From assembly GCA_014529385.2 (NCBI GenBank), contig CM043945.1:145672741-145736740 (forward strand): 64,000 bases of DNA, in the 5' to 3' direction. The translations under genes and the position numbers were made by a program. The notes beneath the pieces are model-generated. The model did not search any database and was not told where the DNA came from. It saw only the letters and a list, made by a program, of their open reading frames with translations. This DNA comes from Adiantum capillus-veneris (taxonomy: Eukaryota > Streptophyta > Polypodiopsida > Polypodiales > Pteridaceae). This document shows, piece after piece, positions 43,601-56,777 of the stretch. Positions within the stretch are counted from its first letter, which is position 1. Every line of letters begins with the position of its first letter.

Positions 43601-46600
43601 TGAGGCGGTCCGGGGCGGGCAACAAGAGAGGCGACCTCTAAACACCCCTCAAGGCTCCCGTGCTGCTCAATTGGGGCTGGGGCAACCACAAGCACAACAC
43701 AACAACAAACCCACAGCCAAACCCAAACAAGATAGGGGCACCACCTAGTTATGTATGCGAACTAGGACACAAGAGAGATTTTGGCACAACCAAGAAGATG
43801 CACCACACAACACACACAAGCAACCTCACACCAAGACACACATGAAATGGACCAAAGAGAGCTAGAGCAAAGGGAAGAGAGAGAGGAAAGGATCTTGCGT
43901 AATACCTTATTTGTGACTTGCAAATGGAGATGGTTCATTATGATGCTATCGTAGAACTTGTACAAAACTCACTCAATGCTTAGTGATTGCTAATCATTGC
44001 CAAAACACACACACACTGTCTTAGGGTGACCTCTCACCACAATACCCTCTTACAATGGACACAAAACTGGCAATGGAAAACACACTAAAACACTTTCTAA
44101 AATCAAGATCAACCAATAAAACTCAAAATACACAAGTCACCTTGAATTTACCAAACCGTATTGCACAAATGGAAGGACGAAGATTTAAACGTCGAATCAC
44201 GCCTTTGATGCACCAAACCTCAATTTATTGATGATGAAGGAGCATGTATAATAGTGGTTTTGAGATTTGTGGAACTCACGCTCTCTCACTTGCAATGTGT
44301 AGCTCGAAGGCTTCTCTCACACCAAGAGTGAAGCTCACAAGTGGTTGTTACACCTAAGTCTCTCCTCACGCATAGAGTGTTGGGGTGCTATGTGAGATGT
44401 TGGAGGTTGCTTTACAAGAAGAAGAGGGGCCTATTTATAGGTTGGAGACCCCTCATTAAGATTATTGGAAATCCTAATTTACAAGCTAACAAATCAGGAT
44501 TATGATTTTTTGAATATCAAAACATTGCGGGCCTTCTTTGTCTGCTTGAGTCATGGGTGTGGGCTCAAAAGAGAGCATTATTGATGGTAGATAAGGTGAA
44601 AGTAAGTTTTAAGGAAGGGGAGAGAGAGAGAGAGAGAGAGAGAGTTACTATACATGTCTTGAGGTGAGGTGTCTTTTATGGTTAGGTCAATGCTATTTTG
44701 TGTTAGTATGTTAGTCGTTAGTAATCACTAGAAAGTTAATGTTACATTTACAATGGGTAGAGTGAGTTGATTTGATGAAGGAAGAGGGGTGAATTAAAAG
44801 AGAATCATTGAGATGGTGAAGCTTTGAAGAAGCTTGAACTCACCCTTGTGTAGATTGTGAAAAAAATGACAGCTGGTCTTCTTCTTCTTCTTCGCTTCTT
44901 TACGCCGCCGCCACGGTTGTCCACCACGATGAAAAGAGGATTTGTTGATGAAAAATCCTCAAGTTGCAGAAGTTATCATGGTTAAGATGCTGAATTTTAG
45001 ATATTTTAGGAGAGGTAAATGAAATTGTAACATAGAAGCAATAGAGAGAGACATGGAGAGGGTGTATGTATGTAGAGGTTCATAAAAGAACTATAGGGAT
45101 GAGAGAGAAGGGTAATGGTGAAGAGGGTGGGAGAAGCCATGGAAATTGTAGGTTTGAGTGAGGGAAGGAGAGGGAGGGATGTGTAAGAGTGAGTAGGTGT
45201 GTGGAAGGGTGAGAGAAGACTAAGGGCTACTTGTGAGAAAAGTGGGCAGACTGGGGTCCACTCAAAAAATCATAGCTCACCGCTGGTAGCTCCAAAAATC
45301 ATGAAAAACTTTGAGGTGATTATTCAAAGCGTGGGCTACATTTTCTCTTTTGACCACTGCTCCAAATTCGGAGTGGAGATAGGTGCCAAAATTCTCACCA
45401 AAAAGCCTGTTTTTATGCTTGCAAAAGTCTTTTAGTGGACCCCTCCTTTGTTGAATTTGTACAATGCATCCAAGAGTGAGCCCCTCCTTTGTCATATCAT
45501 AATGCAAAGCATCCAAGTTGCCCTTGACACATGCATGGAGGAGGATTATTGGTGAATAAAGAAATATATACATGGTGGGACTAGTGTATGGACTATTCAT
45601 GGACTTTAGCTCAATGAGCACATGGTGTTAGAATAATGAGCAAAAATAATAATAAAAATATGGAGGAGTTATGGATATGGAAAGATATTGGAATCATATG
45701 ATATGGTCCCTCTTTGAATTATTTTGGGTGAAAGAGGAAAAGGTATGCAAGTAAATAATATAATAAACTTGACCAATGAGTAGAAATCAATTTTTTGTTT
45801 TCACGAGGTGAGGGTGAAAATGTGGGAGTGATTTGTATAAAGGAAAAATATAAGGTTAGAGTATGTACATATTGGCAAAAAATATACTTATGGTGTAAGA
45901 GGATGAAAGAAGATGTACATATGTTTAATAAAACACACACGTAAGTAGAAATATTTAAATAAAATACCAAAATAATTATAAAAAATCCCTATATTTAGGC
46001 CATATTTACAATGAAATATTTACACACAAAGAGGCCATAATATACTTTTATTTTTAATTTTTTTTTATTTTTTTTTTGGCTCACCTAGCCCAGTGACTAG
46101 CTAGCTGAGGGTTTTTAAGAAGATATGGGAAAAGTCCCGTGACTCACGCACGCCTATGTACAGTGAAATGGTAGGGATAGCCACAGTGTTTGGGTGATTT
46201 TGGTAGGGTGAGGTAACTCACTGTGGCAATTACAAAGAGCCGAAAAACGGCTATCATTAGCCCCCCCCTTAGATAATGGTACATTCATGTACCATTTATC
46301 TGATCATACAACATGTATATTATGTAACGTCTGTCTTTGTCTGCTCTTATCTTTGAAGAACCTTTGTTGTATGATTAAAAAACCTTGTGTGATATGGAAG
46401 GTTCTCCGAGCCAATAGCAAGATGAAATGAAGTGACGGAGTAAACCTCCTCCATTGAGAAAGTTTCCGTAAGCACCCCCCAGGATCAAAGATCTTGAAAT
46501 ATCTTTCCCAAAGCGAGATGTATAGTATGGAATCACTTACTGATTTCGGTTGAAGAAACTTGTAGATTTTATTGTTGTCCATCATTGCATCTATCACTAT

Positions 46601-49600
46601 GAATGTGATATAAAAGATTGGTTGCTCTTCCTCCTGTGTAAAGTTGATGTATCTGCTACGATCTTCAAGAGCTTGTATGAGCAAATTCCTGAACTGTAGC
46701 TCATAAAATTCATTCAACCTGGGTAGGCTCATCAAGTCAAAAATTCTATGACCTTCATGATTTAGGAAATCTTGATCCATGCTTCCAACTTCTATTGGAA
46801 GATATTGCAGATAGTTTACCACATAAGTAGATAATAGATGAAGGTTTCTATTGCTTCCAACACATTGGAAGAGAATAGATTTTGGTACTGATTGATGAAA
46901 TATCCACATGTAGCAATCAACAACTTTTTCATCTATGATGAAGACCAGAAGCATCACAATGTGCGACCTCCATACACCAAAGAACCAAATGAAGAAGGTT
47001 TGGAAACCTCCGTTCATCACCAAGTATTCATGTCCTCCTCCACTTAAGAAGGTATGGTGCCCTCGATGAAAGGTATATGTGAAGAGAGGAGAAGTTGACT
47101 TTGAAGAGGTGAAACCCAATATGAAGATGATTGGGGCTTCAAAAGCTTGGATTTCCTTGCTAAGAGATTGTCCCATGAATGAAGAGCCACCCACTAAAAC
47201 ACCATTGGAGAGAATGATACCCTTCTGATAGTTTCCTTTTATGATTTTATCTTTTATTACTCTCCCATGTTCTTCATCCCCTTCTAAGCCCCCCCTTTGG
47301 CAAGGTTGTAACTCCTCACATTGTACCACCTCAAAGGTTGATGGAATACTGTTTGATTTTGTGAAACATTTGGCTTCTTGCATGATAGGTTCCTCTATGA
47401 TTAACATACATGGGTCATACCAATGTTTTTCAACATCCTCAAACACTTCTTCAAGATTATCCTCACCTGGATTCAACTCACACTCTTCTACTTTGTTTTG
47501 GAGTTGGCATTCCATGTACACAATCATCTCTTTATGATCAATGTGGTCTATGATCTCTCCACCTATGATTTCATCTTCTTCTTCACTCTCTTCTTTTAGA
47601 CAAGATACACTCTCAGAACATTCCATAAGATCAAGGTTACCTTCAAGGTCTTCATTCTCCATAGAGTCATGTTGCACAAAAGCTTCGTCTGCTCGGACTA
47701 GAAATTGATCCTCCACCAAAGGGTTGGATATATCCATTATTGAATCATCAATGCCATTTGAGATATCTTGTGTTGATTTTCGCATGCTTGTGATAAAGGT
47801 AGAAGAAAGAGATTCCACAGTTGAATCTTGGCCACACACTTTAGCACTTGAATAATCAGCTAGCATGTAAGTAACTTCTTCAACATTTGTCGAAGTAGAA
47901 GGAGACAAGTATGGCAAAGGAGATGACTCCTTGATAGAAACACTTTCATGGTGGTTGGTTCTTCCAGCATGATGGAAACCATTTTTGATGTAGAAGTACT
48001 TGTGAAACTTCCTTCGGGCAATAGTGACCGCTTCTTCAAAGGTAGAGGGTCCACTACAAGTAACCTTAGTCTTTAGGAAAGGAGACAAACCCGAAATAAA
48101 TTGATCCATTTTTACATAATCTGGAAATGTAGAACTAAATCCACATCCTTCCCATTGACGAGAAAAAATATCCTCATAAGCATAGTAGTCTTCACCATGT
48201 TGCTGAAGTCTCCGTAGTGAAGCCCATGCTTTCTCCATTGTTGAAACTTTAGAGAATCTGGCCTTCAAAGCTTTGGAAATTTGGGTACATCCATCTTCAA
48301 TCTGAGAAGACATACTCCAAAACCATTGCTCAGCGTTGCCTCTAAGGCATAGCAATAGAAAATCCCCTTTTTCAATGTCATCCCTTTTACCAAGGATATG
48401 ACAAACCATTCTAAAATCAGCAAGAAAATCATCAACATCTTCTTCTAGATTTCCGAAGAAGATTGGGATATCATCAAAGGTATAGCGTTTCATAGTCTCT
48501 CAATGCTACAACCACACAAAGATTAGTTCCAAACAATCATCAACTAACTACACAAAGTTTTGAAAGGTCTTTCAGCATGAATTCTAGATTCTTATGTGAA
48601 AATGTTTTTTTCCTTTCTTATGTTATGCATAATCCAAACCATATTCTAGATCAATTTTTGTTTCCTTGAAATTAAAATCGGTCATACATGTTTCCATGAT
48701 TCATGAAATCTACTTGATTATGCTGAAATTCAAGCATTCATGGAATACAACAACACTAAGTACACAATCGCTCCTCAGTGGGGGCACCAAAATTGAGGCG
48801 GTCCGGGGCGGGCAACAAGAGAGGCGACCTCTAAACACCCCTCAAGGCTCCCGTGCTGCTCAATTGGGGCTGGGGCAACCACAAGCACAACACAACAACA
48901 AACCCACAGCCAAACCCAAACAAGATAGGGGCACCACCTAGTTATGTATGCGAACTAGGACACAAGAGAGATTTTGGCACAACCAAGAAGATGCACCACA
49001 CAACACACACAAGCAACCTCACACCAAGACACACATGAAATGGACCAAAGAGAGCTAGAGCAAAGGGAAGAGAGAGAGGAAAGGATCTTGCGTAATACCT
49101 TATTTGTGACTTGCAAATGGAGATGGTTCATTATGATGCTATCGTAGAACTTGTACAAAACTCACTCAATGCTTAGTGATTGCTAATCATTGCCAAAACA
49201 CACACACACTGTCTTAGGGTGTGGGAGACCTCTCACCACAATACCCTCTTACAATGGACACAAAACTGGCAATGGAAAACACACTAAAACACTTTCTAAA
49301 ATCAAGATCAACCGATAAAACTCAAAATACACAAGTCACCTTGAATTTACCAAACCGTATTGCACAAATGGAAGGACGAAGATTTAAACGTCGAATCACG
49401 CCTTTGATGCACCAAACCTCAATTTATTGATGATGAAGGAGCATGTATAATAGTGGTTTTGAGATTTGTGGAACTCACGCTCTCTCACTTGCAATGTGTA
49501 GCTCGAAGGCTTCTCTCACACCAAGAGTGAAGCTCACAAGTGGTTGTTACACCTAAGTCTCTCCTCACGCATAGAGTGTTGGGGTGCTATGTGAGATGTT

Positions 49601-51456
49601 GGAGGTTGCTTTACAAGAAGAAGAGGGGCCTATTTATAGGTTGGAGACCCCTCATTAAGATTATTGGAAATCCTAATTTACAAGCTAACAAATCAGGATT
49701 ATGATTTTTTGAATATCAAAACATTGCGGGCCTTCTTTGTCTGCTTGAGTCATGGGTGTGGGCTCAAAAGAGAGCATTATTGATGGTAGATAAGGTGAAA
49801 GTAAGTTTTAAGGAAGGGGAGAGAGAGAGAGAGAGAGAGAGAGAGTTACTATACATGTCTTGAGGTGAGGTGTCTTTTATGGTTAGGTCAATGCTATTTT
49901 GTGTTAGTATGTTAGTCGTTAGTAATCACTAGAAAGTTAATGTTACATTTACAATGGGTAGAGTGAGTTGATTTGATGAAGGAAGAGGGGTGAATTAAAA
50001 GAGAATCATTGAGATGGTGAAGCTTTGAAGAAGCTTGAACTCACCCTTGTGTAGATTGTGAAAAAAATGACCGCTGGTCTTCTTCTTCTTCTTCGCTTCT
50101 TTACGCCGCCGCCACGGTTGACCACCACGATGAAAAGAGGATTTGTTGATGAAAAATCCTCAATTTGCACAAGTTATCATGGTTAAGATGCTGAATTTTA
50201 GATATTTTAGGAGAGGTAAATGAAATTGTAACATAGAAGCAATAGAGAGAGACATGGAGAGGGTGTATGTATGTAGAGGTTCATAAAAGAACTATAGGGA
50301 TGAGAGAGAAGGGTAATGGTGAAGAGGGTGGGAGAAGCCATGGAAATTGCAGGTTTGAGTGAGGGAAGGAGAGGGAGGGATGTGTAAGAGTGAGTAGGTG
50401 TGTGGAAGGGTGAGAGAAAACTAAGGGCTACTTGTGAGAAAAGTGGGCAGACTGGGGTCCACTCAAAAAATCATAGCTCACCGCTGGTAGCTCCAAAAAT
50501 CATGAAAACATTTGAGGTGATTATTCAAAGCGTGGGCTACATTTTCTCTTTTGACCACTGCTCCAAATTCGGAGTGGAGATAGGTGCCAAAATTCTCACC
50601 AAAAAGCCTGTTTTTATGCTTGCAAAAGTCTTTTAGTGGACCCCTCCTTTGTTGAATTTGTACAATGCATCCAAGAGTGAGCCCCTCCTTTATCATATCA
50701 TAATACAAAGCATCCAAGTTGCCCTTGACACATGCATGGAGGAGGATTATTGGTGAATAAAGAAATATATACATGGTGGGACTAGTGTATGGACTATTCA
50801 TGGACTTTAGCTCAATGAGCACATGGTGTTAGAATAATGAGCAAAAATAATAATAAAAATATGGAGGAGTTATGGATATGGAAAGATATTGGAATCATAT
50901 GATATGGTCCCTCTTTGAATTATTTTGGGTGAAAGAGGAAAAGGTATGCAAGTAAATAATATAATAAACTTGACCAATGAGTAGAAATCAATTTTTTGTT
51001 TTCACGAGGTGAGGGTGAAAATGTGGGAGTGATTTGTATAAAGGAAAAATATAAGGTTAGAGTATGTACATATTAGCAAAAAATATACTTATGGTGTAAG
51101 AGGATGAAAGAAGATGTACATATGTTTAATAAAACACACACGTAAGTAGAAATATTTAAATAAAATATCAAAATAATTATAAAAAATCCCTATATTTAGG
51201 CCATATTTACAATGAAATATTTACACACAAAGAGGCCATAATATACTTTTATTTTTTTATTTTTTTTATTTTTTTTTTGCTCACCTAGCCCAGTGACTAG
51301 CTAGCTGAGGGTTTTTAAGAAGATATGGGAAAAGTCCCGTGACTCACGCACGCCTATGTACAGTGAAATGGTAGGGATAGCCACAGTGTTTGGGTGATTT
51401 TGGTAGGGTGAGGTAACTCACTGTGGCAATTACAAAGAGCCGAAAAACGGCTATCA
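43601..51456 (-). mobile_element. Gag-only (TR-GAG type) LTR retrotransposon of the Tat LTR family
   Basis: Fossil but well-preserved element of 7856 bp on the minus strand. LTRs are 43601-46256 and 48794-51456 (about 2.66 kb each), ends TGATAGCC...CCGCCTCA. The internal part is only about 2.5 kb: a primer-site-like TGGTGCCCCC (48780-48789), one long gag-like frame, and a polypurine tract (46257-46272). No protease, RT or integrase is present, so it depends on another element. The LTR family is that of the Tat element at 1-7215. By eye the two LTRs differ at about 15 bases plus small length changes, so it is young. Flanking bases (GGCAC left, GCGCG right) do not form a target duplication. Confidence 0.92.
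46304..48493 (-). CDS. Gag-like protein of the gag-only element
   Basis: One open frame of 729 residues. The first about 130 residues fit the plant retrotransposon gag domain (FDDIPIFFGNLEEDVDDFLA, LLCLRGNAEQWFWSMSSQIE, ARFSKVSTMEKAWASLRRLQ). The middle is acidic (Glu-rich, 270-400) and the last about 300 residues are hydrophobic and unlike any gag part I know. No CCHC zinc knuckle is seen. It would form particles in which the element's RNA is packaged with enzymes from an autonomous relative (inferred). It looks whole. Confidence 0.8.
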   Translation of the reverse strand: MKRYTFDDIPIFFGNLEEDVDDFLADFRMVCHILGKRDDIEKGDFLLLCLRGNAEQWFWSMSSQIEDGCTQISKALKARFSKVSTMEKAWASLRRLQQHGEDYYAYEDIFSRQWEGCGFSSTFPDYVKMDQFISGLSPFLKTKVTCSGPSTFEEAVTIARRKFHKYFYIKNGFHHAGRTNHHESVSIKESSPLPYLSPSTSTNVEEVTYMLADYSSAKVCGQDSTVESLSSTFITSMRKSTQDISNGIDDSIMDISNPLVEDQFLVRADEAFVQHDSMENEDLEGNLDLMECSESVSCLKEESEEEDEIIGGEIIDHIDHKEMIVYMECQLQNKVEECELNPGEDNLEEVFEDVEKHWYDPCMLIIEEPIMQEAKCFTKSNSIPSTFEVVQCEELQPCQRGGLEGDEEHGRVIKDKIIKGNYQKGIILSNGVLVGGSSFMGQSLSKEIQAFEAPIIFILGFTSSKSTSPLFTYTFHRGHHTFLSGGGHEYLVMNGGFQTFFIWFFGVWRSHIVMLLVFIIDEKVVDCYMWIFHQSVPKSILFQCVGSNRNLHLLSTYVVNYLQYLPIEVGSMDQDFLNHEGHRIFDLMSLPRLNEFYELQFRNLLIQALEDRSRYINFTQEEEQPIFYITFIVIDAMMDNNKIYKFLQPKSVSDSILYISLWERYFKIFDPGGCLRKLSQWRRFTPSLHFILLLARRTFHITQGFLIIQQRFFKDKSRQRQTLHNIHVV

Positions 51457-52760
51457 GCGCGTACGTTTGATTGCCCTGACTCTAAATTAACCCAAACCAA
51501 ATTAAATAGATTAAAACCTCAAAACAATTAATACAATATGATTTGTCTAAACTTACCACCGGTAGAGATCCAACCATTGAGTTGAATTGCTCGTGAGATA
51601 TGTGATTGTTCTCCAACAACCATCTCCAAGTTTTGAATTCTATGTGCTGCTCTCAAAACTTGACCATCTCTCTGGTTGGTCGACTTAGAGTGATATTTTC
51701 ATAAGTTAGCAATAACAAAAGCAATTCATTAACTGAAACCTTTCAAATCATCGATCTAGGTTTCAATTTAACCAAACTTATATATTTGTCCTTCCAAGAT
51801 GCTTTGCCTCTAGAACCATAGTGTGTGGGAGTTTTTCTGGCCCAAGCTTCATGTTGTTGTCTATAGGATGAGCTCGTTGTTGCAACCCGTTTGCCCTTTT
51901 CCTGCATTGCCTACTCTCACTCCGCATCTTCCATACTACCTCCATGATAGCTCTTGTCTAGATCTCCAACCTAGTTGGCTATTGTGTGCCGTACACTTGA
52001 CTACTTGTTTTTAAAATATGTTTTAATGTAGTCCTCCAGCCACTATGCTAAAAAATGCTCATTGGGGCCATTTGGGAATCTAGCATGCAACATGTTCTCA
52101 ATCTAGCATGCATGATTTGGCAGCTGATCTCTAAACTTTACAAAAAAAATCTTATACGTCGAGTGTATAAGAATATGAAGATGGCATCAAAACGCCTTGT
52201 CTTGTGCTGTACCAAAGTCCATCTCCCTGGCATACTTTACTCTATAGTCGCACCCATGCGTGTCTAGAACGGGTGCATCAAAATCCTTGTCCTCTATGTT
52301 TGGGGAGGCACACTCTAAAATAGGGGACTCCATCCCCTCCCCCAACTACCAAAACAAGCAAAGCCAGTGGATCTCTTGCCACTCCACTTCTCTCGACACG
52401 CGTTGCTCTGAAACGAACGTCGACACGTGTTGCTAGAAGAAGTGCATCAATGATGCTCGAGTAAAGCAGGAATGGAATGGAGTGGCATGGGGCCTTGCGA
52501 TGTAAGGGGAACATGACCCTGCAATGAAAGGGGAGTAGGTCAATAAGAAGGGACCATAGATGGAGGTGCCATCTTTGCAAGGTTCTAGACATAGGGAGTC
52601 CCTCCCTAGATCCCCCATGGCATGATTTCCTGAGAAAGATCGTAGGCTGCAAACTTTGTCTGAGTGTAGCTTCCAAACAATCCCTCCATTGAATGGAGGT
52701 ACTCATCTTGTAAAGAGAGTGCCCATTGGGGGTCTTGATCTACCACCGATGGAGGAACTT
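51457..52760 (-). pseudogene. C4 accessory gene, PTTA/En-Spm family (decayed)
   Basis: The minus strand matches the C2 gene at 9470-10902 in order. Examples are CACTATGGTTCTAGAGGC / GCATCTTGGAAGGACAAATA near 51790-51830 (C2: AWKDKY region), a CGAGCAATTCAACTCAATGG-like exon end near 51570-51600, and a LPNGPNEHFLA-like counterpart of FPNPEGQQFS near 52050-52090. Many stops interrupt it. The start region, near 52700, is weak. Confidence 0.62.
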
Positions 52761-53699
52761 GGGTAGATGGACTGGTACCTCCGTAGGTGTAGGAGGGTCA
52801 TGCGTGCAATTAACAAAGAGAAACCTACACTCATGCTCACAAAAAATCAGCTACAGATGAGCTTAATTTCTTTGCTTGGACTTATCGCCTCCAAGATTGA
52901 GTCCACTAGAGGCGATTTCCACCCTAGATGGGAGCCCATCTGGGACGTGAACTAACCAAAAGAAGAATGTGATGGTTTCTCCCCACCAGATGGTCTCTCA
53001 TCTCACATCTACATTACAGGTTGATAAGTATCATGACCTAATGCTATATCTAATGTGCATACACTACATGCGTACATCTAATCCTCTATCTTAACCTAGA
53101 CATACATATACCTAAACCTAAACATACATATTCATCTACCCATTTCCTAAACCTAAACATACATATTCATCTGCCCATTTATATCTCTCCCTACATCTAT
53201 ATCTTCTCTCTCTCCCTCTCTAATGTATAGAGAGGGTAGAGATAGATAGAGATTAAAGATTCAATTACTACTTCTCTTAGCCTTCAAAAAAATGCACTCA
53301 AGTAGCTACACCCATGGTTTAGAATATTGTTTATTGCAAATAGTAACAGAGTGGGTTTGCTAAGTTGACACCGTTTCCTATCGAGCTTGCTAATAGCTCA
53401 ACAAGGGCTAAGCCATAGGCAAGTCCAAAAAGACTCCATTATCAAGACCATAGTTCTTGATGGTGTCCCCCAAAACCTATAAACAGGCATACAAACCTAG
53501 ATAATAGATCAAATTCCCACTTATCCTATTGCAAGGAACAACTGCAACCTTTTATACATTAAAGGAGTGCATCTCTTCTTATAAAGAGAAGAAAGAAATT
53601 TAATCTCCAATTACTAACTAACTATATCTACACTCTCTTTATAGAGACGGATAGAGAGAGATGTAAGACGAGAGCAATAGAGTAAAGAGAGATTTTGTA

Positions 53700-54419
<720 letters not shown>

Positions 54420-54420
<1 letters not shown>

Positions 54421-54980
54421 TCAAGTCTGAGGTTTGAAACTACCAGGTTATGACCCTATGGCCCGATTGGGCTTCCCTCTTTCAAAGCTTAAAAATAACT
54501 TTAATATCTTCATGAGGATTTAGGTCGGGAAATTGTTTCTATAATACCATATGGTAACTCTCTACCATATGGCCGTGGTTTGGCCATGGAGTGTGTGAAA
54601 AGCCCATTTTTTTGGGCGCCAGCTATACTTTGGGGTCTTATAATATTTTTGGTAAAGAAAAATAATCATATCTGAAGACACAGCGTGGTGTGACAGAACA
54701 TCAAAGTGACTATGATGGCTAATGTAGACTCTGCTTGCTATCTTTGGGGTGCATGCAGCTAGCACTGCCCGAGCTCGGGTGGGTGGGCATTCGGATGCGA
54801 TGCCAGTAAAAGATTCCATGTGCTCCGGAGCGGAGCTCCATGGCCGGTTGGGGGATACTGCAAGGCTTGGACACCACCTTATAAAGGTGAGAAGAACGCT
54901 CACTTAGCTTCCATTGAGCAAAGGGTATTTCTGTTCTTTCAATTTGTTTGCATACATTGAGTGGGTAAGGGCTTCAACTC
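54420..54980. other. G/C-richer stretch with TATA-like box, no gene recognised
   Basis: 54740-54900 is more GC-rich than its surroundings, and CCTTATAAAGGT at 54879-54890 resembles a TATA box before a CACTTAGCTTCC start region. It may be the promoter of a transcript running through 55-56.7 kb, but no coding exon follows that I can recognise. Confidence 0.25.
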
Positions 54981-55059
54981 CGCAAGCAACTTTGTGATGG
55001 CTCTTAACAAAAAAACACCTGCCAAATCTACAGAGGTTATTTTGCACCTTTTATGGAAT

Positions 55060-56777
55060 TTTGAGTATGGTATGATTGGGTTTATTGCAATGACTTAGTG
55101 TATTTTGTTGGGCAATCCATTGTGTTGGAAAAGATGGACTGGCCATGTGTCTGAGTAGTGGCTAGACTTTGTTCGGATGATTTACTGTTTGTGGTTAATG
55201 AAAGGGATGATTGGGTCCTTGCCGATGAGTGATATGTGGTAGTATATGCTATCTTATGCTGGTCCTACCTGTGTTGTCGACGACTTGTTTGTCTTTCTTT
55301 ATATATTGTTTTACAAAGTCTTAAGCTTGTGTTTTGGGCTGTAACGCAGCTCATTCTATCCATTATGGAGTATGGTTTGAGGAAGAGAGTAGTCTCGGGC
55401 TGTGGAATTGATCTTCTCTCTCAGTTTGAGGGGTTGGGGTTGATCTACCTTGACTCTTGGCATTATCTTGTAGTGGTGTGCTGGAAGGGATGGACTGGCC
55501 ATGTGTCTAATCATTGGTTGGACTATGATTGGATGTTCTATTGTGTGTGGTTAATGAAATAGATGATCGGGTTTTGGCCGATGTTTGATATAAGGTAAGG
55601 TTTGATATCCTTTGCTCGTCTTGGCTGTTTTTACCGACTGGTTTGCTGGTCAATTCACTGTTATTGACAGGTTTGCTGCTCAATTCACAGCTGCCGAATA
55701 TGGTAAGTTTGTGATGCTTACCCTTGATTATTAAGTTTGTCTTACAGCTAGTTGATGGATAGGATGGACTTGCCTTCTGAGTTGCTTTTGACTGAAGCAT
55801 ATTCTGATGATTGATTTGGTTTGGGAATGAACTATTGAAAGGATAGAAATAGGCATCATGCAATAAACTACTCTTAGGATGTATCCTTGCTATTGGGGTG
55901 TTCTATGCTGGCCGTAGCAGTTGCCGATTGGGCCTCTGACTAAACAAAGGTTGTGTGGGTTCGGATGTTCCATTATGTTGTGATAATGGGATAGGTGATT
56001 GGCTCATTGCTGGTCTTTGATATAGGGTAGGATAAGCTGTCCAGCTCGGCTGGCCCAAGCCTTTGCCGACTAGGTTTTGTGTTTTTACCAACTAGTAAGT
56101 TGGGTGACCGTCATTTATCACATTAGATGAAGTTTTGGGTTGCTTCTTAGCATTGCCTTATAGTAGGAGGATAAAAGTGGTAGTATTTGTTGTCTCTAGC
56201 CAGTGTAGGTAGTCTTCTCTCTTTTCCCTTGGTTGTGGTATTCAGAAATGAATGAACATGTGCATTACTTTTATTCTCTCTATTTTGGCTTACACTCTAT
56301 AAATGATATTTTGGGGATTATGTTAGGTAATCCACTAATGCTGATTGCTTTTTTTTGGCTAGAAAGAGACATCATGCAGTAAACTGATCTTAAGTTGTAT
56401 TATGGCTACTGTATGATTTTGAATTTTAGGGTTTGAGAATCAAATTCAACACTCTATAACAGGTTGTCGGGCTATAGTGCCGACCATCTCTTTCTCACTG
56501 GTACAAAGGTTTGGGATGCTTCTTGACTCTTGGCCTTGCCTTACTTTTGGATGAGGAATATGGTAATTAACCATTTGTATAAGCATTTTCTAGACTATGT
56601 TCGGATATTCTACATAAAGGATTAAGGGAATTTGGTGATTGGTTCCTTGCCAAGTTTTTGGGATAGAATGGTTTTTTTTTTGCCGTCCTTTGCTGGCCCT
56701 AGCTATTGTGGATGATCGTCTCCCATGTTCATGTCTTTAAACCAGTTAATGAGTATGGAAACTATATGGACTATATG
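55060..56777. repeat. Diverged long repeats (about 0.36-0.63 kb spacing)
   Basis: Four copies of a segment of about 120 bp: 55160-55290, 55515-55640, 55957-56090 and 56591-56715. Each reads roughly GTTCGGATGTTCTATTGTGT, then TTAATGAAATGGATGATTGG, TTGCCGATGTTTGATATA and a CTCGTCTTGGCTG-like end. Copies are well diverged. No coding sense. Confidence 0.65.

Larger units (their letters stand above)
36405..52960 (+). mobile_element. Old CACTA transposon C4 (left half), opened by two insertions
   Basis: The left end CACTATAAGAGG at 36405 is followed by ACCGCC...TTATCGCGG, the same end type as C2. The pieces 36405-36462, 43072-43600 and 51457-52960 follow the order of C2 from 8892 to 10902: terminal motif, GCGG-type subterminal motifs (43130-43260), then the minus-strand PTTA-like gene. 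The gaps are C3 (36463-43071) and a gag-only LTR element (43601-51456). The right half and right end were not found; the sequence loses similarity after about 52760. 52760-53290 shows nothing else recognisable. Confidence 0.65.

Noticed and set aside
54562-54903. 113-residue minus-strand frame as a gene
   Set aside because: No domain or similarity recognised. The region looks more like a promoter on the other strand.
56474-56480. CTATAGTG as the missing right end of C4
   Set aside because: The following bases (CCG) do not match the expected duplication TGC, and no subterminal motifs precede it.
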